Part shown: in pieces, positions 1 to 5,328 of the stretch
Layout: every line of letters starts with the position of its first letter
How positions within the stretch are numbered: the first letter of the stretch is position 1
Origin: Verrucomicrobiota bacterium
Lineage (GTDB): Bacteria; Verrucomicrobiota; Verrucomicrobiia; Verrucomicrobiales; Akkermansiaceae
Length of the DNA stretch: 5,328 nucleotides
Direction of reading: 5' to 3'
Assembly (NCBI GenBank): GCA_009885905.1
Contig: VFJU01000433.1
Span: forward strand, 1 to 5,328
Made by a program: the position numbers and the translations under genes
Notes under the pieces: model-generated
The model's input: the letters and a program-made list of their open reading frames with translations, nothing else
What the model was told of the DNA's origin: nothing
Databases searched by the model: none

Positions 1-989
1 GCCTCTGGTGCTTCCACAGTTTCGTCGATGTCTAACAAATCGAATCCAGGCAGTTCGTAATTTTCAAATCCGGTGACGGAAAGAAATTGGTGATCGGTGG
101 ATTTTTTCCGTTCGAAAGGCTTGGTGCCTGGGATCATCGGTTCGTTAATCCGGCGTTGGGATGCATCGATGATCTGCGGTGTTGGAGTTTCCCTTAGTGG
201 AAGCATCGTTTGCGGATCGTCGTCCACGACCTTAGCGGCAGCAGCCTTGGAGTTTTCGCGGTCTTTGCGGCGTTGCTCGCGCTGGCGGTCGCGCTCGGCG
301 AGCATTTCTGCTTCGCGTGCGGCAGTCTTGCCTGTGTCACTACGGCTTTCCTTCCATTGTTGGTATTTAGCCATCACGATCTGATAGCAAGATTTGACGA
401 AGCGTAGCGGGTGCTGATCTGTTAGTAACATCAACGCCACCAAGTAAGTAGCAGAGGCAAGGATCAAGGTGCCGGCACGACCTATTAAGTTAGAAAGCAA
501 GAGACGGCCCAAGGCGTAGCCGACAAGCCCGCCTGATCCGTTAGGGCTGCAGCGCCTCGCCCACTCGCTGAAGAAAATTTCCGCCGCATCTAACCAGACG
601 GTGCCAGCGACCAAGAGCAGGCAAAAGCCAGTCACCGCGCGCGCGCCGAGATGGCGGTCGAAGGCGAGTTTGATGATGCCAAACCAAACCAAACCCGCAG
701 AAATCAAATAAGCGGCAGCACCGAAAAACAGGATTTGGAAAAAACCAAGAACCCCACCGACGGGCCCCACCAAGTTCGCGCTGTGGCTGGTGGATTTATC
801 TGCCAGTGGCTCCAAGAACCCGCCGAACCAAGGAATGCGCGCCAGAGTTCGCAAGTCTGCCGCACTGTACTTCACCAAGGACAGCAGCAGCAAAAGCCCC
901 ACGGTGATCCAAATGACTCCAACGATCTCATTCGACCATCGCGTGGTTTCGGGGATTTCACCGCGTTTTTTATTATCCTTGGCTGCCAT
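1..989 (-). CDS. ftsK: FtsK/SpoIIIE DNA translocase, N-terminal part (cut by window edge)
   Basis: This is the start of the membrane-anchored DNA pump that clears chromosomes from the division septum. The visible 329 residues hold the FtsK N-terminal four-helix membrane domain. Hydrophobic stretches lie at about 22-39, 78-108, 117-135 and 171-190, and the family-typical GSGGLVGYALG stretch (about 151-161) precedes the last one. A highly charged, probably coiled-coil linker follows (about 212-250), then a Pro-rich region. It ends at YELPGFDLLD (311-320), the conserved lead-in to the FtsK motor domain. The Walker motifs and the DNA-reading gamma domain lie outside the window. The start at 989 is chosen because AGGA sits 7 nt upstream of ATG and the peptide then begins MAAKDNKKR. 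The frame stays open further upstream (ATGs at 1049 and 1055), but these lack a well-spaced ribosome site. It is divergent from the DUF2064-like gene. The family call is firm; the start is probable. Confidence 0.93.
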   Translation of the reverse strand, partial: MAAKDNKKRGEIPETTRWSNEIVGVIWITVGLLLLLSLVKYSAADLRTLARIPWFGGFLEPLADKSTSHSANLVGPVGGVLGFFQILFFGAAAYLISAGLVWFGIIKLAFDRHLGARAVTGFCLLLVAGTVWLDAAEIFFSEWARRCSPNGSGGLVGYALGRLLLSNLIGRAGTLILASATYLVALMLLTDQHPLRFVKSCYQIVMAKYQQWKESRSDTGKTAAREAEMLAERDRQREQRRKDRENSKAAAAKVVDDDPQTMLPLRETPTPQIIDASQRRINEPMIPGTKPFERKKSTDHQFLSVTGFENYELPGFDLLDIDETVEAPE

Positions 990-1063
990 AGCTTCGTCCT
1001 GCGCCCGCAGCATCCCCTGCCAAGCCGCTGGGAGCAAGATTGTTTTCATTTCCATAAATTCTG

Positions 1064-1088
1064 CCAAGCCAAAGCATTCGGGGCTTGG
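1064..1088. other. 7-bp perfect inverted repeat between divergent genes
   Basis: CCAAGCC (1064-1070) and GGCTTGG (1082-1088) form a perfect 7-bp stem around an 11-nt spacer. It lies in the short gap between the start of ftsK and the start of the DUF2064-like gene, with no T-tract on either side, so it is not a standard terminator. It could be an operator or a leader hairpin for either gene, or chance. The function is unknown. Confidence 0.35.
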
Positions 1089-1101
1089 TCGTGACGGTGC
1101 C

Positions 1102-1716
1102 GTGGATGATCTTCCGGTCGTGCGTCTCCTCACGTTCCAAGTCCAAGAACCGCTGCCCGGTCTGGTCCTGCCAGAAATGGCCACCGACCACGGTCCCGAA
1201 GAAGCCGCGCGCCGCTACCGCGCCATCGCGGTGACCACCCTGCGGCAGCTCCGCAGCCTCTCAGACGCTCGCATTCGCCTGATCACCACGCCTGCGGATG
1301 CCCACGAAGCGGTGCGTTTTTGGCTATTACCCCGCCTCGCGCCTCGGTGGTTGGCGGACGGTGGGGTGTTCCGCAGCGACGGTTGGGAAATCGACTTCGG
1401 TGGCGAGTCCAGCACATTTCCTATCCATGCCCATGGAGAAATTCTATGTCCCTTCCTCGGAGCCCGCTGGGTTCATGCCGCGCTACTCGGACTCGGGCGC
1501 ACGGTGGACCATGTCGTCGGGCCGGCCTCGGGCGGCGGTCACTACTTCACCGCTCGCACCGCCTCCGTCACACGGGATCTACCACCCCACATTCTTCCCG
1601 AGCTACCCATCATCCAGTCCAGCGACCACTGGCAACAAGCGCTCGATAGCCCACTCGGGCCCGCCTTGAAGCGCGCTTGGCTGGAAGAAGGAGTAGGAGA
1701 GGATTTTGAAATTTAA
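1102..1716 (+). CDS. Divergent DUF2064 (TIGR04282-like) protein, probable pseudoenzyme
   Basis: The product is about 204 aa, near the usual size of DUF2064 proteins, which have a GT-A nucleotidyltransferase-like fold and are often annotated as glycosyltransferases. Three family landmarks can be followed. Near the N-terminus, LLTFQVQEPLPG (9-20) matches the strand plus P-loop-like turn, and GPEEAARRYRAI (31-42) matches the following helix. CPFLGARWVHAALLGL (116-131) matches the segment after the family GxDCP. VVGPASGGGHYF (138-149) matches the VxGPAxDGGYY region. However, the usual V-K-T-R-L after PG reads V-L-P-E-M, the Asp before CP is missing, and the DGG Asp is Gly. The frame is otherwise intact, so I read a divergent, perhaps inactive member rather than a frameshifted relic. 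The start is uncertain: GTG at 1102 or GTG at 1120, neither with a good ribosome site. In-frame ATGs further upstream would overlap ftsK and give non-family sequence. No partner genes are adjacent. Confidence 0.6.
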   Translation: MDDLPVVRLLTFQVQEPLPGLVLPEMATDHGPEEAARRYRAIAVTTLRQLRSLSDARIRLITTPADAHEAVRFWLLPRLAPRWLADGGVFRSDGWEIDFGGESSTFPIHAHGEILCPFLGARWVHAALLGLGRTVDHVVGPASGGGHYFTARTASVTRDLPPHILPELPIIQSSDHWQQALDSPLGPALKRAWLEEGVGEDFEI

Positions 1717-1726
1717 ATTTTGAAAT
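1703..1726 (+). repeat. Two direct copies of a 10-bp AT-rich unit across a stop codon
   Basis: ATTTTGAAAT occurs at 1703-1712 and again at 1717-1726, a 14-bp period. The TAA stop of the DUF2064-like gene (1714-1716) lies between the copies. The second copy may reflect local duplication of the gene end. No function is implied. Confidence 0.5.
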
Positions 1727-1994
1727 AAAATGGAGTTCGGCGTTTTGCGGCTCTGCCATTTCTTTGTCGAGCGGTTAGGCCATCCACAGCGGGAAAGGAA
1801 GCCTGAATTCAAAGAAGGGCGTTACCCGTAGCTTGATGTGCCGTCTTGTTCGTTTTTCGTTTGCAGAGCCAGATACACTGTGTTGACAGGCAAGCGAAAC
1901 AATATCGAACTCACTTTTACGGCCGCGAGCAACAAATCCATTGAGTAATGGTCTTTAGATCTTGCCTGAGACTAAGAGAAAACATCGAGTAAGT
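1717..1994. other. Non-coding gap with a weak hairpin
   Basis: No convincing gene is seen between the DUF2064-like gene and the 3' end of the exported-protein gene. The only long-enough frame is a 33-codon one at 1730-1831 (plus strand, ATG, no ribosome site). A small perfect hairpin, CCATT/AATGG with a 4-nt loop, lies at 1938-1951. Read on the minus strand it sits about 44 nt past the stop of the exported-protein gene and is followed by ATTTGTT, so it is a weak candidate terminator. No good terminator is seen for the plus-strand gene. Confidence 0.4.
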
Positions 1995-2726
1995 CTATGG
2001 GGTAAAATACTCTATCGGAACGATCGCGCCCTTCGAAACATCCACTGCTTTTTTAAAGAACGGTTCCTTATTGTGCTTGCTGATTATGATGGAGACCGTG
2101 CCGCCGCCATCTACGGGAGATACGATAAGCTGCTGGATTCTGTGCGCACCCAGAAAAATCAAGGGGCCCTTCATTTTGATAAAAGACACATAGCCACATG
2201 TTTCAAAAACAACGATGGCTGTAGGCAGTGGTGCTGAGCCAGTCGTTTCCAGTTTGATATCGAACCCATCCATTTGTGGACCATTCCATTCGAAAGGTAT
2301 GACTGTTGGCACAGCGAAAGAAAAAATACCGTCGCTATTTTTCACCACGGGAATGAACGTTGTACTTGTGCCATTGATTTTGGCGTCTTTGCTGGTCATC
2401 TCCATCGCAATAGAATTCAAGGCCGTTGGCATGAAGACGATCTTACCGGGAATAATACGCGGCCCTTCGTCAACCGGATTGTAGGGGCTGATCTCAGTTT
2501 TCACGAGACGGCGGGTCTTCATCTCCATTTCAATTTGTGCAGCCTTCACCTTTTGAAACTCCGAACCCTTCTTCAAGCTCTCTCCGTAGAGTGCTAGAAA
2601 CTTGTTAGGATCATTTGATTGCCAAGCAGCAGTCACTCTGGCAACGAATTCTCCTTCGGTTTCCGCACCGAGCGTAGTGAACAGAAAGGTTAGCAGAAAA
2701 AGCGTTGTTCTGAGTATGCGATTCAT
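1995..2726 (-). CDS. Exported protein of unknown function
   Basis: The product is 243 aa. The N-terminus (MNRILRTT, then LFLLTFLFTTLGA) is a typical Sec signal peptide: a short basic head, a strongly hydrophobic core at about 8-18, and likely cleavage after the Ala of TLGA near residue 21. There is no lipobox Cys at the cleavage site, so a soluble periplasmic or secreted protein is expected rather than a lipoprotein. The first mature stretch, FVARVTAAWQSNDPNKFLALYG, resembles the opening helices of SnoaL/NTF2-like proteins, but this is only a visual impression. The rest looks beta-rich, with a single Cys (FETCGYVS). I do not recognise the family. The ATG at 2726 is chosen because it gives the complete signal peptide; no Shine-Dalgarno precedes it. 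It stands alone, with the tRNA upstream on the same strand about 200 bp away. Confidence 0.72.
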   Translation of the reverse strand: MNRILRTTLFLLTFLFTTLGAETEGEFVARVTAAWQSNDPNKFLALYGESLKKGSEFQKVKAAQIEMEMKTRRLVKTEISPYNPVDEGPRIIPGKIVFMPTALNSIAMEMTSKDAKINGTSTTFIPVVKNSDGIFSFAVPTVIPFEWNGPQMDGFDIKLETTGSAPLPTAIVVFETCGYVSFIKMKGPLIFLGAHRIQQLIVSPVDGGGTVSIIISKHNKEPFFKKAVDVSKGAIVPIEYFTP

Positions 2727-2764
2727 AAGTGGTTTATGACGGGAAATAAGTTGAGTAGAAACTT

Positions 2765-2791
2765 GCCTGACCGTTGGATCCGAACAAACGA
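2765..2791 (-). repeat. Degenerate tRNA T-arm/acceptor-like sequence
   Basis: On the plus strand this stretch aligns with the complement of the tRNA-Arg 3' portion at 2931-2954. It shares GCCTGA, then, after a 3-nt insertion, TTGGAT-C-CGAAC-A-AA-C-GA against TTGGAT-T-CGAAC-C-AA-T-GA. That is 21 of 24 positions identical, plus the insertion. Read on the minus strand it gives TTCGGAT flanked by a 6-position stem with one mismatch, much like a T-loop. No D-arm or anticodon arm can be found beside it, so it is not a tRNA gene. It may be a tRNA fragment left by recombination, an old attachment site, or part of an unrelated structured repeat. Confidence 0.5.
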
Positions 2792-2801
2792 TTGCGGACA
2801 G

Positions 2802-2817
2802 CCATTCGTTGGAATGG
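2802..2817. other. Perfect 6-bp hairpin beside the T-arm-like repeat
   Basis: CCATTC (2802-2807) and GAATGG (2812-2817) form a perfect stem with a 4-nt loop. It lies 10 nt from the T-arm-like repeat and has no T-tract on either strand. Together the two could form a small folded RNA or a palindromic repeat unit; alone it could be chance. Confidence 0.35.
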
Positions 2818-2927
2818 AGCGATGATGCGGATGGCGTGGCGGAAGATATTCATTTTTTTAAGGTAAGTGCATGGTTGTTGCCACATTTCGCGGTGACCTT
2901 TTCCCATAACTCATTGATAACAAGGAG

Positions 2928-3001
2928 CGCGCCTGATTGGATTCGAACCAATGACCGCCCGCTTAGAAGGCGGGTGCTCTATCCATCTGAGCTACAGGCG
3001 C
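2928..3001 (-). tRNA. tRNA-Arg, anticodon UCU
   Basis: This is a complete cloverleaf of 74 nt on the minus strand, reading AGA (Arg) codons. The acceptor stem GCGCCTG (5', at 3001-2995) pairs perfectly with CAGGCGC (2935-2929), with G as the discriminator base. The D-arm is GCTC/GAGC. The anticodon stem CCCGC/GCGGG encloses CTTCTAA, giving anticodon UCU with U33 and A37. A 5-nt variable loop follows, then the T-arm, ATTGG/CCAAT around TTCGAAT. The 3' CCA is not encoded. The antisense reading of this tRNA produces the well-known spurious peptide containing APDWIRTND. Confidence 0.97.
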
Positions 3002-3012
3002 TGACGCTGAGA

Positions 3013-3041
3013 TTCGTAGCAGCACGATGGAGCGAAGTCAA
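3013..3041 (-). promoter_or_regulatory. Candidate sigma70-type promoter of tRNA-Arg
   Basis: On the minus strand TTGACT (3041-3036) resembles a -35 box. It is followed after exactly 17 bp by TACGAA (3018-3013), a poor -10 box. The -10 ends 11 nt before the mature tRNA 5' end, a sensible distance for a short leader. The -35 match is good and the -10 match weak. Confidence 0.4.
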
Positions 3042-3052
3042 AATCCGCGTGG

Positions 3053-3072
3053 CAATTCCGCAGAATTGTTTT
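3053..3072 (+). other. Short hairpin followed by T4, upstream of coaD
   Basis: CAATTC (3053-3058) and GAATTG (3063-3068) form a perfect 6-bp stem with loop CGCA, followed by TTTT. The shape is that of a weak intrinsic terminator on the plus strand. No plus-strand gene ends just upstream, so it would act, if at all, on read-through or as a leader element of coaD. The stem is AT-rich and low in stability. Confidence 0.25.
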
Positions 3073-3123
3073 CTACCACAATTAAGAGTTCCGAATTTCA
3101 TGGATTTCACGTAATCATCACGG

Positions 3124-3618
3124 ATGCGCACAGCAGTCTACGCGGGATCCTTCGATCCACCGACCAACGGCCACCTCTGGATGATCGAGCAGGGCTTGGA
3201 AATGTTCGATCGTCTGATCGTGGCGATCGGTAGCAATCCATCCAAGAGTTACTCGTTTTCTGTGGATGAGCGGCTCGAACTTTTAGATGCGTCCACCCCG
3301 TCTTGTGAGCGCTTGGTGATCTCACATTTCGACAACCGCTATCTTGTGGATTATGCGAAAAAAATGGACGCCAAGTACATACTCCGCGGGATTCGCTCGC
3401 CGAACGATTATGAATACGAGCGAGTGATGCGGCACATCAATTCGGACATGGCCCCGGAAATCACCACGGTGTTTCTCATGCCGCCGCGTGATATCGCTGA
3501 ACTCTCGTCCAGCATGATCAAGAGCCTAACAGGACCCACTGGCTGGGAAGAAACCGTGAGCCGCTATGTGCCAGCGCCAGTCTTCCGTGCCTTGGCTGCC
3601 CGTGGAGGCACTCTGTGA
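3124..3618 (+). CDS. coaD: Phosphopantetheine adenylyltransferase
   Basis: The enzyme joins ATP and 4'-phosphopantetheine to give dephospho-CoA and pyrophosphate, the penultimate step of coenzyme A synthesis, in the cytoplasm. The product is 164 aa, the usual CoaD length. The nucleotidyltransferase signature [10 protein letters not shown] (8-17) contains the T/HxGH active-site motif with His17. NPSK supplies Lys41. RGIR (88-91) followed by DYEYE, and SSSMIK (128-133), match the substrate- and ATP-binding segments. The form [19 protein letters not shown] and the tail [14 protein letters not shown] differ from the E. coli type and point to a distinct CoaD subgroup. The ATG at 3124 places the first strand [12 protein letters not shown] correctly; no clear Shine-Dalgarno precedes it. 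It is convergent with the oxidoreductase gene across 16 bp, with no obvious terminator between them. Confidence 0.93.
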   Translation: MRTAVYAGSFDPPTNGHLWMIEQGLEMFDRLIVAIGSNPSKSYSFSVDERLELLDASTPSCERLVISHFDNRYLVDYAKKMDAKYILRGIRSPNDYEYERVMRHINSDMAPEITTVFLMPPRDIAELSSSMIKSLTGPTGWEETVSRYVPAPVFRALAARGGTL

Positions 3619-3634
3619 TGATGATAGATCCCGA

Positions 3635-5032
3635 TTAGATTTTTGCGTTCTGCAGCAAGGTCGCCACATCGTACTCGGGCTTGCGAGGTGCGCGCTTACG
3701 CATCGCGTTGGCTTCATCATCGTTGATGAATGCAGATTTCGCGGCATCCCACTGGACTTTTCGGCCGAGTTTCATGCTAATCCATGCGACCGCACAGGCA
3801 TTCAAGCTGCACGCTGCTTGGTCCACTGGGGCGATCGGGTCGCGATTGGCGACGATCGATTCTAACCAATTACGATATTGATTGGCGCTCTCCGGCAGAC
3901 GCTCCGCCTCGGTGCCAAGCGGTGCAAGCAACTTGGGGTCGCTCGCACGTAAAGCGCTTTTCGCCTGGCCTGTTACATTTGGATCGCTAGCCGTGACCTT
4001 TGCTTCACCGCGCGTGCAGAATATCCAGCCTTCATCCCCTTCAAGCGTTAGACCGTTTTCAAAATTATTATCCAGAGTCACTGATACCTCGTTCGGGTAA
4101 AGCATCTCGACGTGGTACTTGGTGTGCACCGTCCAGACGTCATCGTGCATGAAATCCGCCTTGGCCTCCACTGACAATGGGCCGCCTAACTGCTGACCCA
4201 TCGCCAAGTGGGCGATGTCGAGATGATGCGCACCCCAGTTAGTGATCATGCCGAGGCCGAAGTCTTCGGTGGTGATCCAGCCCGGGCGACCGTCGTAGCT
4301 TTGCTGCGGGTGGCAGCGACCTTCCATGTAATCCTGCTGCGGCGCAGGGCCTAGCCATGCAAGATAATCAAAATTCTCAGGCACGGGCATTGCTGCAGGT
4401 TTTTTTCCACTGACTTTATCGATACCAATGCCGATACGGATCGACTGAAGCTTGCCGACGCGCCCGTTACGGACCGCCTCGATCGCGCTTCGAAATGCTG
4501 GGAACGGGCTTTCAGACCGTTGTTGCGAGCCGGTTTGAAAGATCACTTTCTTGGCTCGCACAGCTTTGCAGAGCGCCGCGCCCTCGGCGATGTCATAGGC
4601 CAAAGGCTTCTGACCGTAGACGTGTTTTCCAGCGATCGCCGCCGCCACACCCACGAGACCGTGCCAATGATCTGGCGTGCTGTTCACCACTGCATCGATC
4701 TCGGAGTTAGCGAGCAACTCGTGGTAGTCCGAGTACACCTTAACCTCGACGGCAGCTTCGCCTTTTTTCTTATAGAACTTCTCCACCACCGTCTTGGCGT
4801 GAGCGGCACGTTTGCTGTCAATATCGCACACTGCCACGACACGGGCGAGCTTCTCCGAGAGCAGCGACTGCATGTCCGCTATCCCCATGCGACCGCAGCC
4901 GATCTGTGCGATTTGAATGCGCTTGTTCGGCGAGTCTGCGGCAAAAAGTGAGCCGGAAAACAGATTCGGCATGACTAACAGGCCAGCAGTACTACCAAAG
5001 GCAGTTCCAAGGAAATGACGACGACGGATCAT
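3635..5032 (-). CDS. Tat-exported Gfo/Idh/MocA family oxidoreductase
   Basis: The product is a 465-aa NAD(P)-dependent oxidoreductase, expected to act on sugars or sugar derivatives. The N-terminus MIRRRHFLGTAF is a twin-arginine signal followed by a hydrophobic stretch and a probable cleavage after FAA (about 30-32), so it is predicted to be exported folded with its cofactor. The Rossmann fold starts at IAQIGCGRMG (41-50, GxGxxG). The family EKP motif appears as QKP (141-143), which keeps the Lys; Gln there is not rare in PVC relatives. WGAHHLDIAH (266-275) carries the conserved His-rich active-site helix. The C-terminal segment ending in KVQWDAAKSAFINDDEAN is typical of the PVC subgroup. 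It lies 24 bp downstream of a DUF1080 gene on the same strand, suggesting co-transcription and shared work on 3-keto sugars. The exact substrate cannot be read from sequence. No Shine-Dalgarno is visible before the ATG. Confidence 0.9.
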   Translation of the reverse strand: MIRRRHFLGTAFGSTAGLLVMPNLFSGSLFAADSPNKRIQIAQIGCGRMGIADMQSLLSEKLARVVAVCDIDSKRAAHAKTVVEKFYKKKGEAAVEVKVYSDYHELLANSEIDAVVNSTPDHWHGLVGVAAAIAGKHVYGQKPLAYDIAEGAALCKAVRAKKVIFQTGSQQRSESPFPAFRSAIEAVRNGRVGKLQSIRIGIGIDKVSGKKPAAMPVPENFDYLAWLGPAPQQDYMEGRCHPQQSYDGRPGWITTEDFGLGMITNWGAHHLDIAHLAMGQQLGGPLSVEAKADFMHDDVWTVHTKYHVEMLYPNEVSVTLDNNFENGLTLEGDEGWIFCTRGEAKVTASDPNVTGQAKSALRASDPKLLAPLGTEAERLPESANQYRNWLESIVANRDPIAPVDQAACSLNACAVAWISMKLGRKVQWDAAKSAFINDDEANAMRKRAPRKPEYDVATLLQNAKI

Positions 5033-5056
5033 AATGGGTTATATTTGTTAGAATTA

Positions 5057-5328
5057 TTATTTAGCAAACTCGCGGATTTTCACGTTGCGGAAAGCGACTG
5101 CGTTTCCGTGGTCTTGGAGTAGAATATGGCCCTCAGCAAGTTCACCGAAGCCGGGCCACTTGCTATATTTACTGGCCGCGACGGTATCGCGCCACGCCTT
5201 TGAACCGCGTTCAAATTCCACGGTTTTCACCCCATTCAGCCAGAATGTCACGTGCATGCCATCGGATAAGATGCGGGCGTTATTCCATGAACCGACTGGG
5301 TAAACCCGCTTGGTCGCAGGAGCCGTCA
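5057..5328 (-). CDS. DUF1080 (3-keto-disaccharide hydrolase) domain protein, C-terminal part
   Basis: Only the last 90 residues are in the window; the gene begins beyond the right edge. They carry the end of a concanavalin-like DUF1080 domain: PVGSWNNARILSDG, then VTFWLNGVKTVEFERGS, then W-P-G-F-G, and finally GHILLQDHGNAVAFRNVKIREF. This last block is the most recognisable DUF1080 signature. The family includes 3-keto-disaccharide hydrolases, usually exported, that cleave oxidised disaccharides. The downstream neighbour is a Tat-exported Gfo/Idh/MocA oxidoreductase, which could supply or consume the 3-keto sugar. No signal peptide can be checked because the N-terminus is missing. An ATG at 5257 lies within the domain and is not a start. 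Confidence 0.88.
   Translation of the reverse strand, partial: TAPATKRVYPVGSWNNARILSDGMHVTFWLNGVKTVEFERGSKAWRDTVAASKYSKWPGFGELAEGHILLQDHGNAVAFRNVKIREFAK

Noticed and set aside
97..407. Plus-strand frames opposite ftsK
   Set aside because: These are shadows of the ftsK linker codons on the minus strand, which give a recognisable FtsK sequence.
790..1101. Upstream extension of the DUF2064-like frame back to an ATG at 790
   Set aside because: It would overlap ftsK in antisense by 200 bp, and the extra residues do not resemble the family; homology starts near 1123.
1883..1911. Perfect TTGACA on the plus strand in the 1717-1994 gap
   Set aside because: No acceptable -10 box at 16-18 bp and no plus-strand gene downstream.
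1962..2237. 91-codon plus-strand frame opposite the exported-protein gene
   Set aside because: It is antisense to the signal-peptide gene, has no ribosome site and shows no family resemblance.
2809..3114. Plus-strand frame containing APDWIRTNDRPLRRRVLYPSELQAL
   Set aside because: This is the classic false peptide produced by reading antisense through a tRNA; it coincides with tRNA-Arg(UCU).
4495..4951. Plus-strand frames of 71 and 143 codons opposite the oxidoreductase
   Set aside because: The minus strand encodes a complete Gfo/Idh/MocA protein with all motifs; the plus frames have no recognisable content.
1..5328. CRISPR array, insertion sequence, prophage or defence system
   Set aside because: No regularly spaced repeats, transposase, integrase, nuclease or toxin-antitoxin sequence is seen; all sizeable genes are housekeeping, sugar-related or unknown exported proteins.

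Overview
The window looks like a chromosomal core region of a PVC-group bacterium, most likely a verrucomicrobium. The evidence is a Tat-exported Gfo/Idh/MocA oxidoreductase next to a DUF1080 protein (a pairing greatly expanded in Verrucomicrobiota and Planctomycetota), the style of the DUF2064-like protein, moderate GC, and several genes without a clear Shine-Dalgarno. The phylum call is inference; no 16S or other marker is present.

Layout, left to right. On the minus strand, 1-989 encodes the N-terminal half of an FtsK/SpoIIIE DNA translocase: four membrane segments, a charged linker, and the first residues leading into the motor. The ATPase lies outside the window. Divergent from it, on the plus strand, a short DUF2064-like (GT-A fold nucleotidyl/glycosyltransferase-related) gene runs to 1716. 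It keeps the family scaffold but has lost the signature nucleotide- and metal-binding residues. A non-coding gap follows (1717-1994), then a minus-strand gene for an exported protein of unknown function (1995-2726). Next come a spacer with a tRNA T-arm-like remnant and a hairpin, an intact tRNA-Arg(UCU) on the minus strand (2928-3001) with a plausible promoter, and coaD on the plus strand (3124-3618). Convergent with coaD, only 16 bp away, is a minus-strand pair at the right edge: the C-terminal part of a DUF1080 protein (5057 to beyond the end) followed by a Tat-signal Gfo/Idh/MocA oxidoreductase (3635-5032).

How the genes relate. The DUF1080-to-oxidoreductase pair reads as one transcription unit (24-bp gap) and fits periplasmic sugar processing through 3-keto intermediates. 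FtsK (division and chromosome segregation), CoaD (coenzyme A synthesis) and tRNA-Arg are unrelated housekeeping functions. I see no phage, insertion sequence, CRISPR array or defence cassette. The two things most worth a second look are the apparently signature-less DUF2064 protein and the degenerate tRNA-like repeat downstream of tRNA-Arg.
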